64,000 nt of DNA. Origin: CBDBZL01 sp965213545. Its GTDB lineage: Bacteria > Pseudomonadota > Alphaproteobacteria > Sphingomonadales > Sphingomonadaceae. How positions within the stretch are numbered: the stretch's first letter is position 1; each line of letters begins with the position of its first letter. Under the pieces are notes generated by a model. The model had not been told where the DNA came from and searched no databases. It saw only the letters and a list, made by a program, of their open reading frames with translations. Shown piece by piece: positions 7,633 to 15,836 of the stretch. A program made the translations under genes and the position numbers. Location of the stretch: positions 1,178,001-1,242,000 of the forward strand of contig CBDBZL010000002.1 in the NCBI GenBank assembly GCA_965213545.1, read 5' to 3'.

Positions 7633-8640
7633 TCAGACCGCCAGGTCGCGTCGCACGTCGCTCTCGTCGCGCCAGCCTTCGAGCCGGGTCGCGAGTTCGG
7701 TCGGATCGTCAGGAAGCGCAATCGAGAGCGCAACCAGCTGGTCGCCGCGCCCGCCATCCTTGGCGGTGAAGCCCTTGCCCTTCAACCGCAGCACCTTGCC
7801 CGAACTCGAGCCGGGCGCGATGGTCAGCATGACCGGTCCGTCCACCGTGGGCGCACGCACCTTGGCCCCCGCCACCGCCTCGTCGAGCGTGATCGGCAGA
7901 TCGAGCCGCACGTCATCGCCATCGCGGGTGAAGAGGGCATGCGGCTGGATCTCCAGCTTGACGATGGCATCGCCCGGGCCGGCGGGTCCGGCTTGCCCCT
8001 TGCCCTTGAGCCGAACCTGCGTGCCGTCGGTCAGACCTGTGGGCAGCTTGAGATCGATGGTCGACCCATCGCTCAGCGTGATCCGCTGGTCGGCCCGGGT
8101 GGCCGCGTCGATGAACGGGACGAGGAGGCGGTAGGAGATATCGGCGCCCCTGCTCGGTGGCGGTCGGCGACCGAACTGGGCGCCCGCGCCTGCACCCGCC
8201 GCACCCGCGTCCGCCCCACCAAAACCGCGCGCGCCGCCGCCACCGCGTCCGAACAGGCCTTCGAACAGATCGCCCAGGTCCTCGGCCCCGCCGAAGCCCT
8301 CGAAGTCGCGCGCCGAAGCGCCGCGTCCGCCCGCGCCGCCGCCCCCCATGCCGCCACCAAAGCCGCGTGCTCCGAAGCCGCCGCCGCCGGCAAAGCCTGC
8401 GCCGAACGGGCTGGCAGGATTGCCATCGGCGTCGATCTCGCCGCGGTCGAACCGGGCGCGCTTGTCCTTGTCCGACAGCAAGTCATAAGCGCGCGTCACC
8501 TCGGAGAAACGCTCGGCCGCCTTGGGATTGTCGGTATTGCGATCGGGATGCAGCTCCTTGGCGAGCTTGCGATAGGCGGACTTGATGTCCTTCTCGCTTG
8601 CCTGCCGGTTCACGCCAAGGGTCGCATAGGGATCGGCCAT
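7633..8640 (-). CDS. DnaJ C-terminal-domain co-chaperone, CbpA type (no zinc finger)
   Basis: 335 residues. An N-terminal J domain (DPYATLGVNRQASEKDIKSAYRKLA, then the HPD motif in ELHPDRNTDNPKAAERF) should stimulate a DnaK ATPase. It is followed by a Gly/Phe-rich linker (about residues 78-130) with long Gly runs. Two C-terminal substrate-binding domains follow without the CxxCxGxG zinc repeats, which places it with CbpA-type (class B) J-proteins rather than DnaJ. ATG at 8638-8640. It is upstream of yihY-fabI on the same strand, with a 150-bp gap. Confidence 0.92.
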   Translation of the reverse strand: MADPYATLGVNRQASEKDIKSAYRKLAKELHPDRNTDNPKAAERFSEVTRAYDLLSDKDKRARFDRGEIDADGNPASPFGAGFAGGGGFGARGFGGGMGGGGAGGRGASARDFEGFGGAEDLGDLFEGLFGRGGGGARGFGGADAGAAGAGAGAQFGRRPPPSRGADISYRLLVPFIDAATRADQRITLSDGSTIDLKLPTGLTDGTQVRLKGKGQAGPAGPGDAIVKLEIQPHALFTRDGDDVRLDLPITLDEAVAGAKVRAPTVDGPVMLTIAPGSSSGKVLRLKGKGFTAKDGGRGDQLVALSIALPDDPTELATRLEGWRDESDVRRDLAV

Positions 8641-8810
8641 GCCGGTCAGCTAGGTGCTCGCATCAAGGCTGGCAAGCGGCCTCGGCACACCTGCGCGCCA
8701 CGACTTCCGGTTCGACCGGTGCGGCAGGCGAGGGGCGCGGGGGGCGTTGGAGCTCACGCGGGGACCGGTCGCGATGACCGGACCGGTGCCCGGTGCATTT
8801 CGCGCGAGCT

Positions 8811-10073
8811 TCAGCCGGTGCGGAAGCGCGCCGCGAAGCTGCCCAGCGCGGTGCGCCAGGGACGTGCCGACCGTTCGTCCATGCGCACCTCGGGTCTGAC
8901 CGGCCAGGGACCGGGGAGCGGCATCAGCCGGCGTTCCTCTGCCGGCAGCGGCAATTCGGCGAGCAGTTCGGCGATACGCAGCGCACTGTGCCCATCACCA
9001 TAGGGATTATGCGCCCGCGCCATTGCCGCATGCGCCGCGGCATCATCGAGCAGGCGATTGGTCTCGAACATGATCCGTTCGGCATCCGCCCCCACCAGCC
9101 GCGCGGTGCCCGCCTCCACACCTTCGGGCCGTTCGGTGGTGCGGCGCAGCACCAGCACCGGAGTGCCCATCGACGGCGCTTCTTCCTGCACCCCGCCGCT
9201 ATCGGTGAGCATCAGGTAGGAGATCTTGAGCAGCCGCGCGAAATCCGGATAGCCCAGCGGCGGGACCAGCGCGACATTGTCGAGATCGGCCAGCCCCTCG
9301 CTCATCACCGCGCCGGCATTGGGGTTCTTGTGCAGCGGCACCACAAAGGCGACGTCCTCGCGCATCGCCAGTTCGCGCACCGCTTCCACCACCGCAGCGA
9401 TCCCGGCGCCGAAATTCTCCCGCCGGTGACAAGTCACCCCGATGATCCGCCGGCCGGCAAATCGCTCCTCCAGGGCCACGATCCGCGCGGCCAACGCGGG
9501 CTCTTCCTCGATCCGCCGGTTGATCCAGGTAAGCGCGTCGATCCCGGTATTGCCAGTGACATGAACGCCCTCGGGCGCGATGTTCTCGGTATAGAGCGCG
9601 CGCTGCGCGGTGGCGGTGGGAGCACAGTGGAGGATTGCGATATCGGCGATCAGCTTGCGGTTGACCTCCTCGGGCCAGGGATTGTGGTTGTCGTTGCTTC
9701 TCAACCCCGCCTCGACATGGACCACCGGCACGCGGCGGTAATAGGCGGCCAGCGCACCGGCGAGCGCGGTGGTGGTATCGCCTTGGACGATGACGCAGGC
9801 GGGGGTCTCGGCATCGATCACCGGGCCTAGGCCGGCGATCAGGCGGCTGGTCAACTCATCGAGCGTCTGGCCATCGCGCATCAGGTTCAAGTCGTGATCG
9901 GGCTCGATCCCGGCGATCTCGAGCACCTGGGCGAGCATGTCGCGGTGCTGGCCGGTGACGCACACGATGGGTTTAAAGCGGTCGTCTGTCTCGAGCACGC
10001 GGACCAGCGGGAATAGCTTGATCGCCTCGGGACGGGTCCCGAATATAATCAGGACCCGTTGCGTGCCCCCCAT
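8811..10073 (-). CDS. wecB: UDP-N-acetylglucosamine 2-epimerase (non-hydrolysing)
   Basis: Interconverts UDP-GlcNAc and UDP-ManNAc, supplying ManNAc units for surface polysaccharides. 420 residues. Signature elements: FGTRPEAIKLFPLV near the start, TGQHRDM, VQGDTTTALAGALAAYY, HVEAGLRSNDNHNPWPEEVNRKL, and LTDSGGVQEEAPSMGTPVLVLR. The ORF is about 45 residues longer than typical WecB because of a Pro/Arg-rich C-terminal tail after ELLAELPLP. I chose ATG 10073 over an in-frame TTG at 10079. No other ManNAc-pathway gene is adjacent, so the end product is unknown. Confidence 0.93.
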   Translation of the reverse strand: MGGTQRVLIIFGTRPEAIKLFPLVRVLETDDRFKPIVCVTGQHRDMLAQVLEIAGIEPDHDLNLMRDGQTLDELTSRLIAGLGPVIDAETPACVIVQGDTTTALAGALAAYYRRVPVVHVEAGLRSNDNHNPWPEEVNRKLIADIAILHCAPTATAQRALYTENIAPEGVHVTGNTGIDALTWINRRIEEEPALAARIVALEERFAGRRIIGVTCHRRENFGAGIAAVVEAVRELAMREDVAFVVPLHKNPNAGAVMSEGLADLDNVALVPPLGYPDFARLLKISYLMLTDSGGVQEEAPSMGTPVLVLRRTTERPEGVEAGTARLVGADAERIMFETNRLLDDAAAHAAMARAHNPYGDGHSALRIAELLAELPLPAEERRLMPLPGPWPVRPEVRMDERSARPWRTALGSFAARFRTG

Positions 10074-10152
10074 GGGCAAAGCATAGCGCTCTTAATCTAT
10101 GTTTGGCTAGAACATTTGTTCGCCGGTCAATTGGGCAGATGCTCGCAGCGTT

Positions 10153-10830
10153 CTATGGCCGCGAACCGATTTGTGCCGGTGCGCTCGAATCGACCGGAAC
10201 CGGACTTTGATCGTCATCATCCTCGAACGGCACCGGCCCGGGCGCACGCGGCGGCGCCCGATCGGGATCGGTAATGCCTTCAGGCGGGGCGGAAGGATCG
10301 ACCGCGCTGACTGGCTCACCCTCCTGCTCGCGCCGCAACCGTTCCATATAGGCTTCTTCCAGCGCCTCCACCCGCGCCTGGGTGGCGGCGGCCTCCTCGT
10401 CGATCTCGGACAGGCGCTCGGCACGCGCGGCCTCGATCAGCTGGCTGAAGCGCACCTGGTTGCCCTGCGCGCGCTCCTGATAGGCCGCCTCGATGAACTC
10501 CGCGGTGCAACCAAGCTCGCCGCCCGTGCCCACCGGCGAGCACGAGAGCGGGCCGAAATTGCCCACCGTCTCGAAGCTCTTGACCCGCTCGGTCCATGCC
10601 AGGTTTGCCGGATCGCCGCTCTGCCGCAATGCCGGCGGAATTCGGAAGCGCTCCGCCTCGTCCAGCCGCGCGCATACGGTGATGGTATCGCCGGTCGATG
10701 GCGGGCACGCGTCATCGCCATAGATGATCACCGTGTTGACCCTGTCGCCCGCCTCGTCCTGCGCAAACGCGGCAGCCGGAATGATAGTGGCAAACCCGGC
10801 CAGGGTGAAGATAAGGGCGGTGGTCCGCAT
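10153..10830 (-). CDS. Secreted hypothetical protein with Cys-containing N-domain and Pro-rich tail
   Basis: 225 residues, not recognised. A clear signal peptide (MRTTALIFTLAG..PAAAFA, cleavage before QDEAG) is followed by a domain with four cysteines (DDACPPS, VCARLDE, LSCSPVG, LGCTAEF), which could form disulfides. A charged coiled-coil-like segment follows (EIDEEAAATQARVEALEEAYMERLRREQE), then a Pro/Asp-rich C-terminus. The ATG at 10828-10830 has GAGAGG nine bases upstream; an ATG nine bases earlier would overlap that element. It lies between coq7 and wecB on the same strand, next to the disulfide-forming dsbB unit. Periplasmic location is inferred. Confidence 0.75.
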   Translation of the reverse strand: MRTTALIFTLAGFATIIPAAAFAQDEAGDRVNTVIIYGDDACPPSTGDTITVCARLDEAERFRIPPALRQSGDPANLAWTERVKSFETVGNFGPLSCSPVGTGGELGCTAEFIEAAYQERAQGNQVRFSQLIEAARAERLSEIDEEAAATQARVEALEEAYMERLRREQEGEPVSAVDPSAPPEGITDPDRAPPRAPGPVPFEDDDDQSPVPVDSSAPAQIGSRP

Positions 10831-10942
10831 GGCGTTCATCCTCTCGTCCGTTTGTGCGGCGACACCCAATATCAGGCGCGCGCCGGCGTGAATGCGCGGT
10901 GAAGCGCGTCGGCTCGCCTGCCTGTTACGCGAGCCCTGATGA

Positions 10943-11470
10943 TCACAACCGCTTGGTGACCGCAATCGCCGCCCGGCAGCCTAGTTTGATCGCACCTGTC
11001 AGAAACGCGTAGCCCGGTGCCTGTTCGGCCCCGGAAGCAAGCGCGGTCTCGCGGTGCTCGCGCTCATCCTCACGAAAGGCGCGGATCATGTCTGCGAGTT
11101 CGGGGTCGGCATCGGTGGTTCCCGCGTCCGCTTCGAGCTCGTCGAGCTGGTCGGAATAATGCCGGTCGATCTCCTCTTCCACCGCCGCGGTGCACGCCAT
11201 TGCCGCCTTGGGACCGATCAGCGCGGTGGCCGCGCCCAAGGTATAGCCAGCCACGTTCCACAGCGGCTGGAGCGCGGTGGGACGAACGCCGCGGCCGACC
11301 AGCAGCGCGTCAAACTGGGCGCGATGGGCCGCTTCCTGCTCGGCCATGGCGCGGATCTCCGCCGCGTGTTCGCCATGCTCGCCGATCACCGCGAGCTGGC
11401 CGGCATAGATGCGCGTGGCGCCGAACTCCCCCGCCTGGTCCACGCGGATCATCTGCGAGCGGTTCTTCAT
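10943..11470 (-). CDS. coq7: Demethoxyubiquinone hydroxylase, COQ7 family
   Basis: Di-iron monooxygenase that hydroxylates C6 of demethoxyubiquinone in ubiquinone synthesis. 175 residues, as expected. It has the ferritin-like iron ligands: Glu15 in VDQAGEFGA, the ExxH at 46-49 (EAAH), EEEID in the third helix and a second ExxH (EREH). It starts at ATG 11468-11470, which overlaps the TGA of dsbB by 4 bp, so translation is probably coupled. Many alphaproteobacteria use this enzyme instead of the flavin hydroxylase UbiF. Confidence 0.93.
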   Translation of the reverse strand: MKNRSQMIRVDQAGEFGATRIYAGQLAVIGEHGEHAAEIRAMAEQEAAHRAQFDALLVGRGVRPTALQPLWNVAGYTLGAATALIGPKAAMACTAAVEEEIDRHYSDQLDELEADAGTTDADPELADMIRAFREDEREHRETALASGAEQAPGYAFLTGAIKLGCRAAIAVTKRL

Positions 11471-11988
11471 GATCTGGGTCCTGTGCGTATCGTGTCCCTG
11501 GAGCGGGCGAGAAGGCTCCATATGGCGATTGCGGCGCCAATTGAAATCAGCGCGTTCCAGCCCGCGAGCGATATGCCCATCAGGCTCCACGGCGCCTGAT
11601 CGCAGCGGGTGACCGGCGCGGCGAGCACCGCGTCGAGCGCATTGCCGCCTGCCGCAGGTGGCATGGCGCAGGCGGTGACGCCCTCCCACCAGCCATATTC
11701 CACACCCGCATGAAACCCACCGATCAGGCCGGAAACCAGCATCGCACCCGCGGCCAGCGCGATGAACAGCCGGCGCGGGGCGGCCAGGGTTGCCGACAGA
11801 GCCAGCGCGATGGCGGCGAAATGCGGCCAGCGCTGCCACAGGCACATCTCGCACGGATAAAGCCCGAAACCATATTGCGAGACATAGGCGCCCGCGAGCA
11901 ACAGCGCAGGGATACCGAGCGCCAGTCGCAGCGCCAGCCGGGCGGCGGGGAAGCCAGGGTTCGCGGCGCGGGTCATGGTCGATGGCAA
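11467..11988 (-). CDS. dsbB: Disulfide bond formation protein B (DsbB family)
   Basis: Inner-membrane quinone reductase that re-oxidises the periplasmic thiol oxidase DsbA. 173 residues, four membrane helices. First cysteine pair C46-x-x-C49 in YPCEMCLWQRWPH, second pair C107 and C129 in the second periplasmic loop, the arrangement needed for electron transfer from DsbA to quinone. An internal ATG 12 bases downstream (MTRAANPG) is an alternative start. The stop overlaps the coq7 start, coupling a quinone user with a quinone-synthesis gene. No dsbA is visible in the window. Confidence 0.92.
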   Translation of the reverse strand: MPSTMTRAANPGFPAARLALRLALGIPALLLAGAYVSQYGFGLYPCEMCLWQRWPHFAAIALALSATLAAPRRLFIALAAGAMLVSGLIGGFHAGVEYGWWEGVTACAMPPAAGGNALDAVLAAPVTRCDQAPWSLMGISLAGWNALISIGAAIAIWSLLARSRDTIRTGPRS

Positions 11989-12063
11989 TGCGGTCAGGCC
12001 GGCCCCCTCGTCACCAGCTCCCCGATCACCGGGAACGCGTGCGATGCGATGGGCGAGCGGACA

Positions 12064-13401
12064 TCACTGCCTGGCCGCCAGCCGTCCGCCACCGACCCGG
12101 CGCAGCGTGCGCACCGCGTAGTCGAGCTGGAAATCATCGACCCCCTGCGCCTCGAGCTCCTCGGCGGTCAGGCTGAAGCGCGGATCGATCTTGCGATCGG
12201 CCTCCAGTGCCTCGTCCTCCAGATCGATCTCGTTGACCAGATGATTGCGCAGGTCGGTCTCGCGCACCGCGCTCCTGGCGCGGCGCTCGGCATCGGGATC
12301 GGACAATTGCGGCACGGCGATATCGGGCTCGATCCCGCCTTCCTGCACGCTGCGACCCGAGGGTGTGTAGTAGAGCGCGGTGGTCAGCTTCAGCGCGGTA
12401 TCGCGGGTCAGCGGCAGGAGTGTCTGGACGCTGCCCTTGCCAAAGCTGCGCTCACCCATCACCACCGCGCGGTTCTGATCCTGCAACGCGCCGGCGACGA
12501 TCTCGCTGGCCGACGCGCTGCCCGCATCGATCAGCACCACCATGGGGATACCCGCCGCGACATCGCCGCGATAGACGGTCTCGGCTTCGTAATAAATGGT
12601 GTCACGCGCGTGACGGCCGCGTTGCGATACGATCTGGCCGCGCGCCAGGAACAGGTCCGACAGCGCCACCGCCTCGTCCAGCGAGCCGCCCGGATTGCGT
12701 CGCAGATCGAGCACCAGCCCGGCAAGCTGGCCACCCGCCTGCAAGCGCAACGCCTTGAGCGACGCAGCGACGTCGGCCCCCACATCGCGGCTGAACTCGT
12801 TCACGCTGATGACCCCGATCCGCCCGTCCATCAGTTCATGGGTGACCGGCTCCAATTCGATCACGCCCCTGGTCACGGTAACATCGACCGGCTCGTCGCG
12901 CCCCGGGCGGACCAGCGTCAGGTCGATGGTGGTGCCTGCCGGCCCGCGCATCCGCGCCACCGCCTCGTCGATCTCGATGCCATAGATCAGCCGCCCGTCG
13001 ATATGGGTGATATAGTCGCCCGCCTTGATCCCAGCGCGATCGGCCGGGCTGCCCTTGAACGGCGAGATCACCTTGACCGCGCCGTCATCCATCTGGACCG
13101 AGATGCCCAGCCCCTGATAATTGCCGTCGATCAACGTGTTGAGCCGGTCGAACGCGGCCCCGTCGATATAGGAGGAATGCGGGTCGAGCGCGGCGAGCAT
13201 GCCGTCGATGGCGCCGCGGATCAGCACCTCGTCCTCCACCGGCTCGACATAGCTGGCCTTGATCCGCTGATAGGTGGCGAACAGCTTGGCGAATTCGGGC
13301 GAGGCACGCCCCTCGACCTGAGCCAGACCGGCGGTGGTCGCGGGCAGCAGCGCAATGGCCGTGGCAAGCGCGCCGGTACGAAGGATGGGGGCAAGCTTCA
13401 T
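12064..13401 (-). CDS. ctpA: Carboxyl-terminal processing protease, S41 family
   Basis: Periplasmic serine protease that degrades or trims envelope proteins, including peptidoglycan hydrolases in other bacteria. 445 residues. The signal peptide (MKLAPILRTG..TTAGLA) is followed by a helical domain and a PDZ domain (GLGISVQMDDGAVKVISPFKGSPADRAGIKAGDYI). The S41 core holds the catalytic Ser in GSASASEIVAG and the Lys in ERSFGKGSVQT, the usual Ser-Lys dyad. The longer frame upstream of ATG 13401 contains no family sequence. Downstream are dsbB-coq7; upstream is rlmH. An EnvC-like factor often found before ctpA is absent here. Confidence 0.94.
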   Translation of the reverse strand: MKLAPILRTGALATAIALLPATTAGLAQVEGRASPEFAKLFATYQRIKASYVEPVEDEVLIRGAIDGMLAALDPHSSYIDGAAFDRLNTLIDGNYQGLGISVQMDDGAVKVISPFKGSPADRAGIKAGDYITHIDGRLIYGIEIDEAVARMRGPAGTTIDLTLVRPGRDEPVDVTVTRGVIELEPVTHELMDGRIGVISVNEFSRDVGADVAASLKALRLQAGGQLAGLVLDLRRNPGGSLDEAVALSDLFLARGQIVSQRGRHARDTIYYEAETVYRGDVAAGIPMVVLIDAGSASASEIVAGALQDQNRAVVMGERSFGKGSVQTLLPLTRDTALKLTTALYYTPSGRSVQEGGIEPDIAVPQLSDPDAERRARSAVRETDLRNHLVNEIDLEDEALEADRKIDPRFSLTAEELEAQGVDDFQLDYAVRTLRRVGGGRLAARQ

Positions 13402-13529
13402 CGCAGCGATGGTCCTGACTGAAAGGGCGTGGCGCGCTGTCCTATCGCAGCCGCGCGGTGAACGCCAGATGATGGCGGCCCGGTCAGGCGACAACAAGGA
13501 CTTTGGCCGCTGCGGCATCAGGAGCGGCC

Positions 13530-13952
13530 TCAACCCGAGCGATGATAGGGATGCCCCGCCAGAATGGTGGTGGCGCGATAGAGCTGCTCGGCCAGCATGA
13601 CGCGGGCGACAAGGTGGGGCCAGGTGGCGCGGCCGAAGGCGAGCAACAGGTCGGCGCTCTCGCGCGCCTCGGGCGGATGACCATCGGTCGCGCCGATAAG
13701 GAAGCGACATTCGCGCGCACCCTCGTCTCGCCAGCGGCCGATCAGCTCGGCGAGTTCCTCGGAGGAGAGGTCCTGCCCCGTCTCATCGAGCAGCACGGTC
13801 TTGTGCGGGGTGAGCGGCTCGGGCAGCCGGCCGCCGCTCTCGGACAGTTCGGTCAGCCTGACGGGCCAGGCGATCCGCTTGGCATAACGCCCGACCAGCT
13901 CGGCCTCGGGCGAGCGGCCGATCTTGCCGCGGGCGATGACGTGGAGAAGAAT
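13530..13952 (-). CDS. rlmH: 23S rRNA (pseudouridine1915-N3)-methyltransferase RlmH, apparent ATT start
   Basis: SPOUT methyltransferase acting on helix 69 of the assembled 70S ribosome. The conserved N-terminus LLHVIARGKIGRSPEAELVG and C-terminus GATDGHPPEA..LLLAFGRATWPHLVARVMLAEQLYRA and HPYHRSG are complete. 140 residues, matching the family. The codon aligned with the usual initiator Met is ATT (13950-13952). Two codons upstream (sequence TAG GCC ATT CTT) an in-frame stop rules out an earlier start, and the first in-frame GTG (13796) would delete a third of the protein. An ATT start is known for infC. A sequencing error (ATG read as ATT) is the alternative. Confidence 0.9.
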   Translation of the reverse strand: MLLHVIARGKIGRSPEAELVGRYAKRIAWPVRLTELSESGGRLPEPLTPHKTVLLDETGQDLSSEELAELIGRWRDEGARECRFLIGATDGHPPEARESADLLLAFGRATWPHLVARVMLAEQLYRATTILAGHPYHRSG

Positions 13953-13971
13953 GGCCTAGCCGCCCCCGGCG

Positions 13972-14451
13972 CTATTGCCCGGAGCCCATTTCCCGCATCA
14001 TCGCCTCGCGCATCTGGTCCGCGGTCAGGTTCTCGATCCGGCTGTGGAACGACCAGCGATAGCCCGATGGATCGCGATAGACCGCAGTCCTGTCGCCATA
14101 GAACTGGTCGGCCGGCTCCTGTTCGCAGGGTGCCCCCGCCCCAACCGCGCGAGCATGGAAGGCGTCGATGTCATCAACATAGACAGCAAGGCTTATCGGC
14201 GAATCGGTGCCGCTGGTGGCGGGCGACTTGGTCGCATCCGGCCACGCGTCCTCGGGGGCGCACATAAACAGCGTGTCGCCCTTGTGGGTATATTCGGCGT
14301 GGACCGGCGTGCCGTCCGATGTCTCGAGCGCATAGGCCAGCGCGAAGCCGAACGCCTCGGTGTAGAAGCGACGCGACTGTTCAAAATCGGCCAGCGCCAG
14401 ATAGGGATTGAGCCAGGGCTGGGTGTCGGGCTTGGCAATGAAACGCGTCAT
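13972..14451 (-). CDS. VOC-family (glyoxalase/bleomycin-resistance-like) protein
   Basis: 159 residues with two beta-alpha-beta-beta-beta repeats. It starts WLNPYLALADFEQSRRFYTEAFGFALAY and continues to LAVYVDDIDAFHARAVGAGA and AVYRDPSGYRWSF, matching PhnB/YdfR-like VOC proteins. Substrate unknown. It lies between rsfS and rlmH on the same strand (31 bp and 19 bp gaps). Those two are usually direct neighbours, so this gene looks inserted into a ribosome-maturation operon. Its codon use and GC content look like the neighbours. Confidence 0.85.
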   Translation of the reverse strand: MTRFIAKPDTQPWLNPYLALADFEQSRRFYTEAFGFALAYALETSDGTPVHAEYTHKGDTLFMCAPEDAWPDATKSPATSGTDSPISLAVYVDDIDAFHARAVGAGAPCEQEPADQFYGDRTAVYRDPSGYRWSFHSRIENLTADQMREAMMREMGSGQ

Positions 14452-14482
14452 CGGCGGTCTCCTCTCGACGCATGGGGAAGCC

Positions 14483-14890
14483 TTAGGAGACGGCGCGCGC
14501 GCCCTCCTCGCTGGTGAAGCCCCACATGCGTTCCAGGTTGTAGAAGCTGCGCACTTCGGGGCGGAACAGGTGGATGACGACGTCGCCCGCGTCGATCAGC
14601 ACCCAGTCGGCGGCGGGCAGGCCCTCGATGCGCGCGGTGCCATGACCCTCGCGCTTGAGCCGCTCGGCGAGCTTCTGCGCCATCGCCGCTACCTGACGCG
14701 TCGAGCGACCCGAGGCGATCACCATGTGATCGGCGATGGATGACTTGCCCTCGAGCGGGATGGACACGAGGTCGCTCGCCTGGTCGTCATCGAGCTGTGC
14801 CAGCACCAGCGCATGCAGCGAGCCGGGCTCGGCGGATCGGGCGGCTGACTGAGCCGCTGAATGGGCTGTGGGAATGGCGGGATCGGTCAT
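14483..14890 (-). CDS. rsfS: Ribosomal silencing factor RsfS
   Basis: 135 residues of the RsfS/Iojap family. It binds ribosomal protein uL14 and blocks subunit joining under nutrient stress. Conserved segments: KSSIADHMVIASGRSTRQVAAMA, ARIEGLPAADWVLIDAGDVVIHLFRPEVRSFYNLERMW. The N-terminal 25 residues are Ala/Ser-rich and not conserved (AAQSAARSAEPG). The Trp-Val-Leu-Ile-Asp core is intact. It lies downstream of nadD and upstream of the VOC gene and rlmH. Confidence 0.95.
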   Translation of the reverse strand: MTDPAIPTAHSAAQSAARSAEPGSLHALVLAQLDDDQASDLVSIPLEGKSSIADHMVIASGRSTRQVAAMAQKLAERLKREGHGTARIEGLPAADWVLIDAGDVVIHLFRPEVRSFYNLERMWGFTSEEGARAVS

Positions 14891-15002
14891 GGATATCGTA
14901 GCCGACTACTCAGCGCGCATGCTGCGCATCAGGTCGACGCGTGGTGCTCCTGTGATGAACAGATGATGGCCTGGACGACCGGTCGGACGCGATCGGTGCG
15001 GC

Positions 15003-15836
15003 TCAAGCGCGGGACCCGGATGGCGACCGGGCGGCGTCGGAAACAAGCGACCGGCTCACCTGGTCCCTCGGCGCTGGCCCGGCGAAACGCGCGGCCCAAC
15101 AGGGATCTGTCCGGCGCATCTGGGTGGCCGAACGCGGATCGGGATCGAAGTGCAGTTCAATCAGCGCCGGCGCGCTCCATTCGCTCCGGTTGGTCAAGCG
15201 GGCAGCGGACAACCGGTAACGCCGCAGCCAAGCCATCGCGGGGCTCGCGAGGGCGGCATTGTCATAACCGGGGCGCGCAATCACCGCAATCGGCATTTCG
15301 CGCGCGATCATCCGCCAGTCGCGCCAAAGGTGCAGCTGGGCGAGGTTGTCCGCGCCCATCAGCCACACGAAGCGCCGACGCGGAAACCGGCGGCCCAGTG
15401 CGCGCAGGGTGTCGATGGTGTAGCGGGTGCCAAGTTCGCGTTCGATGGCGGTCACCCGGATCCGCGCGTTGCGAGCCTGCGCCATCGCCGAGCGCACGCG
15501 CGCGCCAAGCGGGGCCATGCCGCGCTCCGGCTTGAGCGGATTTCCCGGCGATACCATCCACCAGACCTCGTCCAGCCCCAGCGCGCGGATCGCGAACAGG
15601 CTTATCCGCCGATGACCACCATGCGCGGGGTTGAAACTGCCGCCTAGCAATCCGGTGACCGGCGCGCCGCGACCGCGTCTCCCGGGCCTCGCTAGCCCGG
15701 TGTCGGCCGGCGGGCAGTGCGCCCGTTTAAGGCCGAAACAACCTGCCAAGGGAGGGACCAGGCTCAGCGCGCGTGACCGGTGCGAAGCCGTCGCGCGGTT
15801 CAGGCGCGGACCTGGCCGGTTCCGGTGACCTGCCAC
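15003..15836 (-). CDS. nadD: Nicotinate-nucleotide adenylyltransferase, start uncertain
   Basis: Makes deamido-NAD from nicotinate mononucleotide and ATP. The core is clear: GLLGGSFNPAHGGHRRISLFAI (with the HxGH-type motif), WMVSPGNPLKP, RYTIDTLRALGRRFP, FVWLMGADNLAQLHLWRDW and a C-terminal LTNRSEWSAPALIELHFDPDPRSATQMR. The conserved domain begins about residue 60 of this frame, where homologues normally start, but that codon is GTC. Possible starts are GTG 15836 (overlapping proA by 37 bp) or TTG 15749, neither with a good Shine-Dalgarno sequence. The N-terminus is therefore unresolved; the enzyme assignment is firm. Confidence 0.88.
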   Translation of the reverse strand: MAGHRNRPGPRLNRATASHRSRALSLVPPLAGCFGLKRAHCPPADTGLARPGRRGRGAPVTGLLGGSFNPAHGGHRRISLFAIRALGLDEVWWMVSPGNPLKPERGMAPLGARVRSAMAQARNARIRVTAIERELGTRYTIDTLRALGRRFPRRRFVWLMGADNLAQLHLWRDWRMIAREMPIAVIARPGYDNAALASPAMAWLRRYRLSAARLTNRSEWSAPALIELHFDPDPRSATQMRRTDPCWAARFAGPAPRDQVSRSLVSDAARSPSGSRA

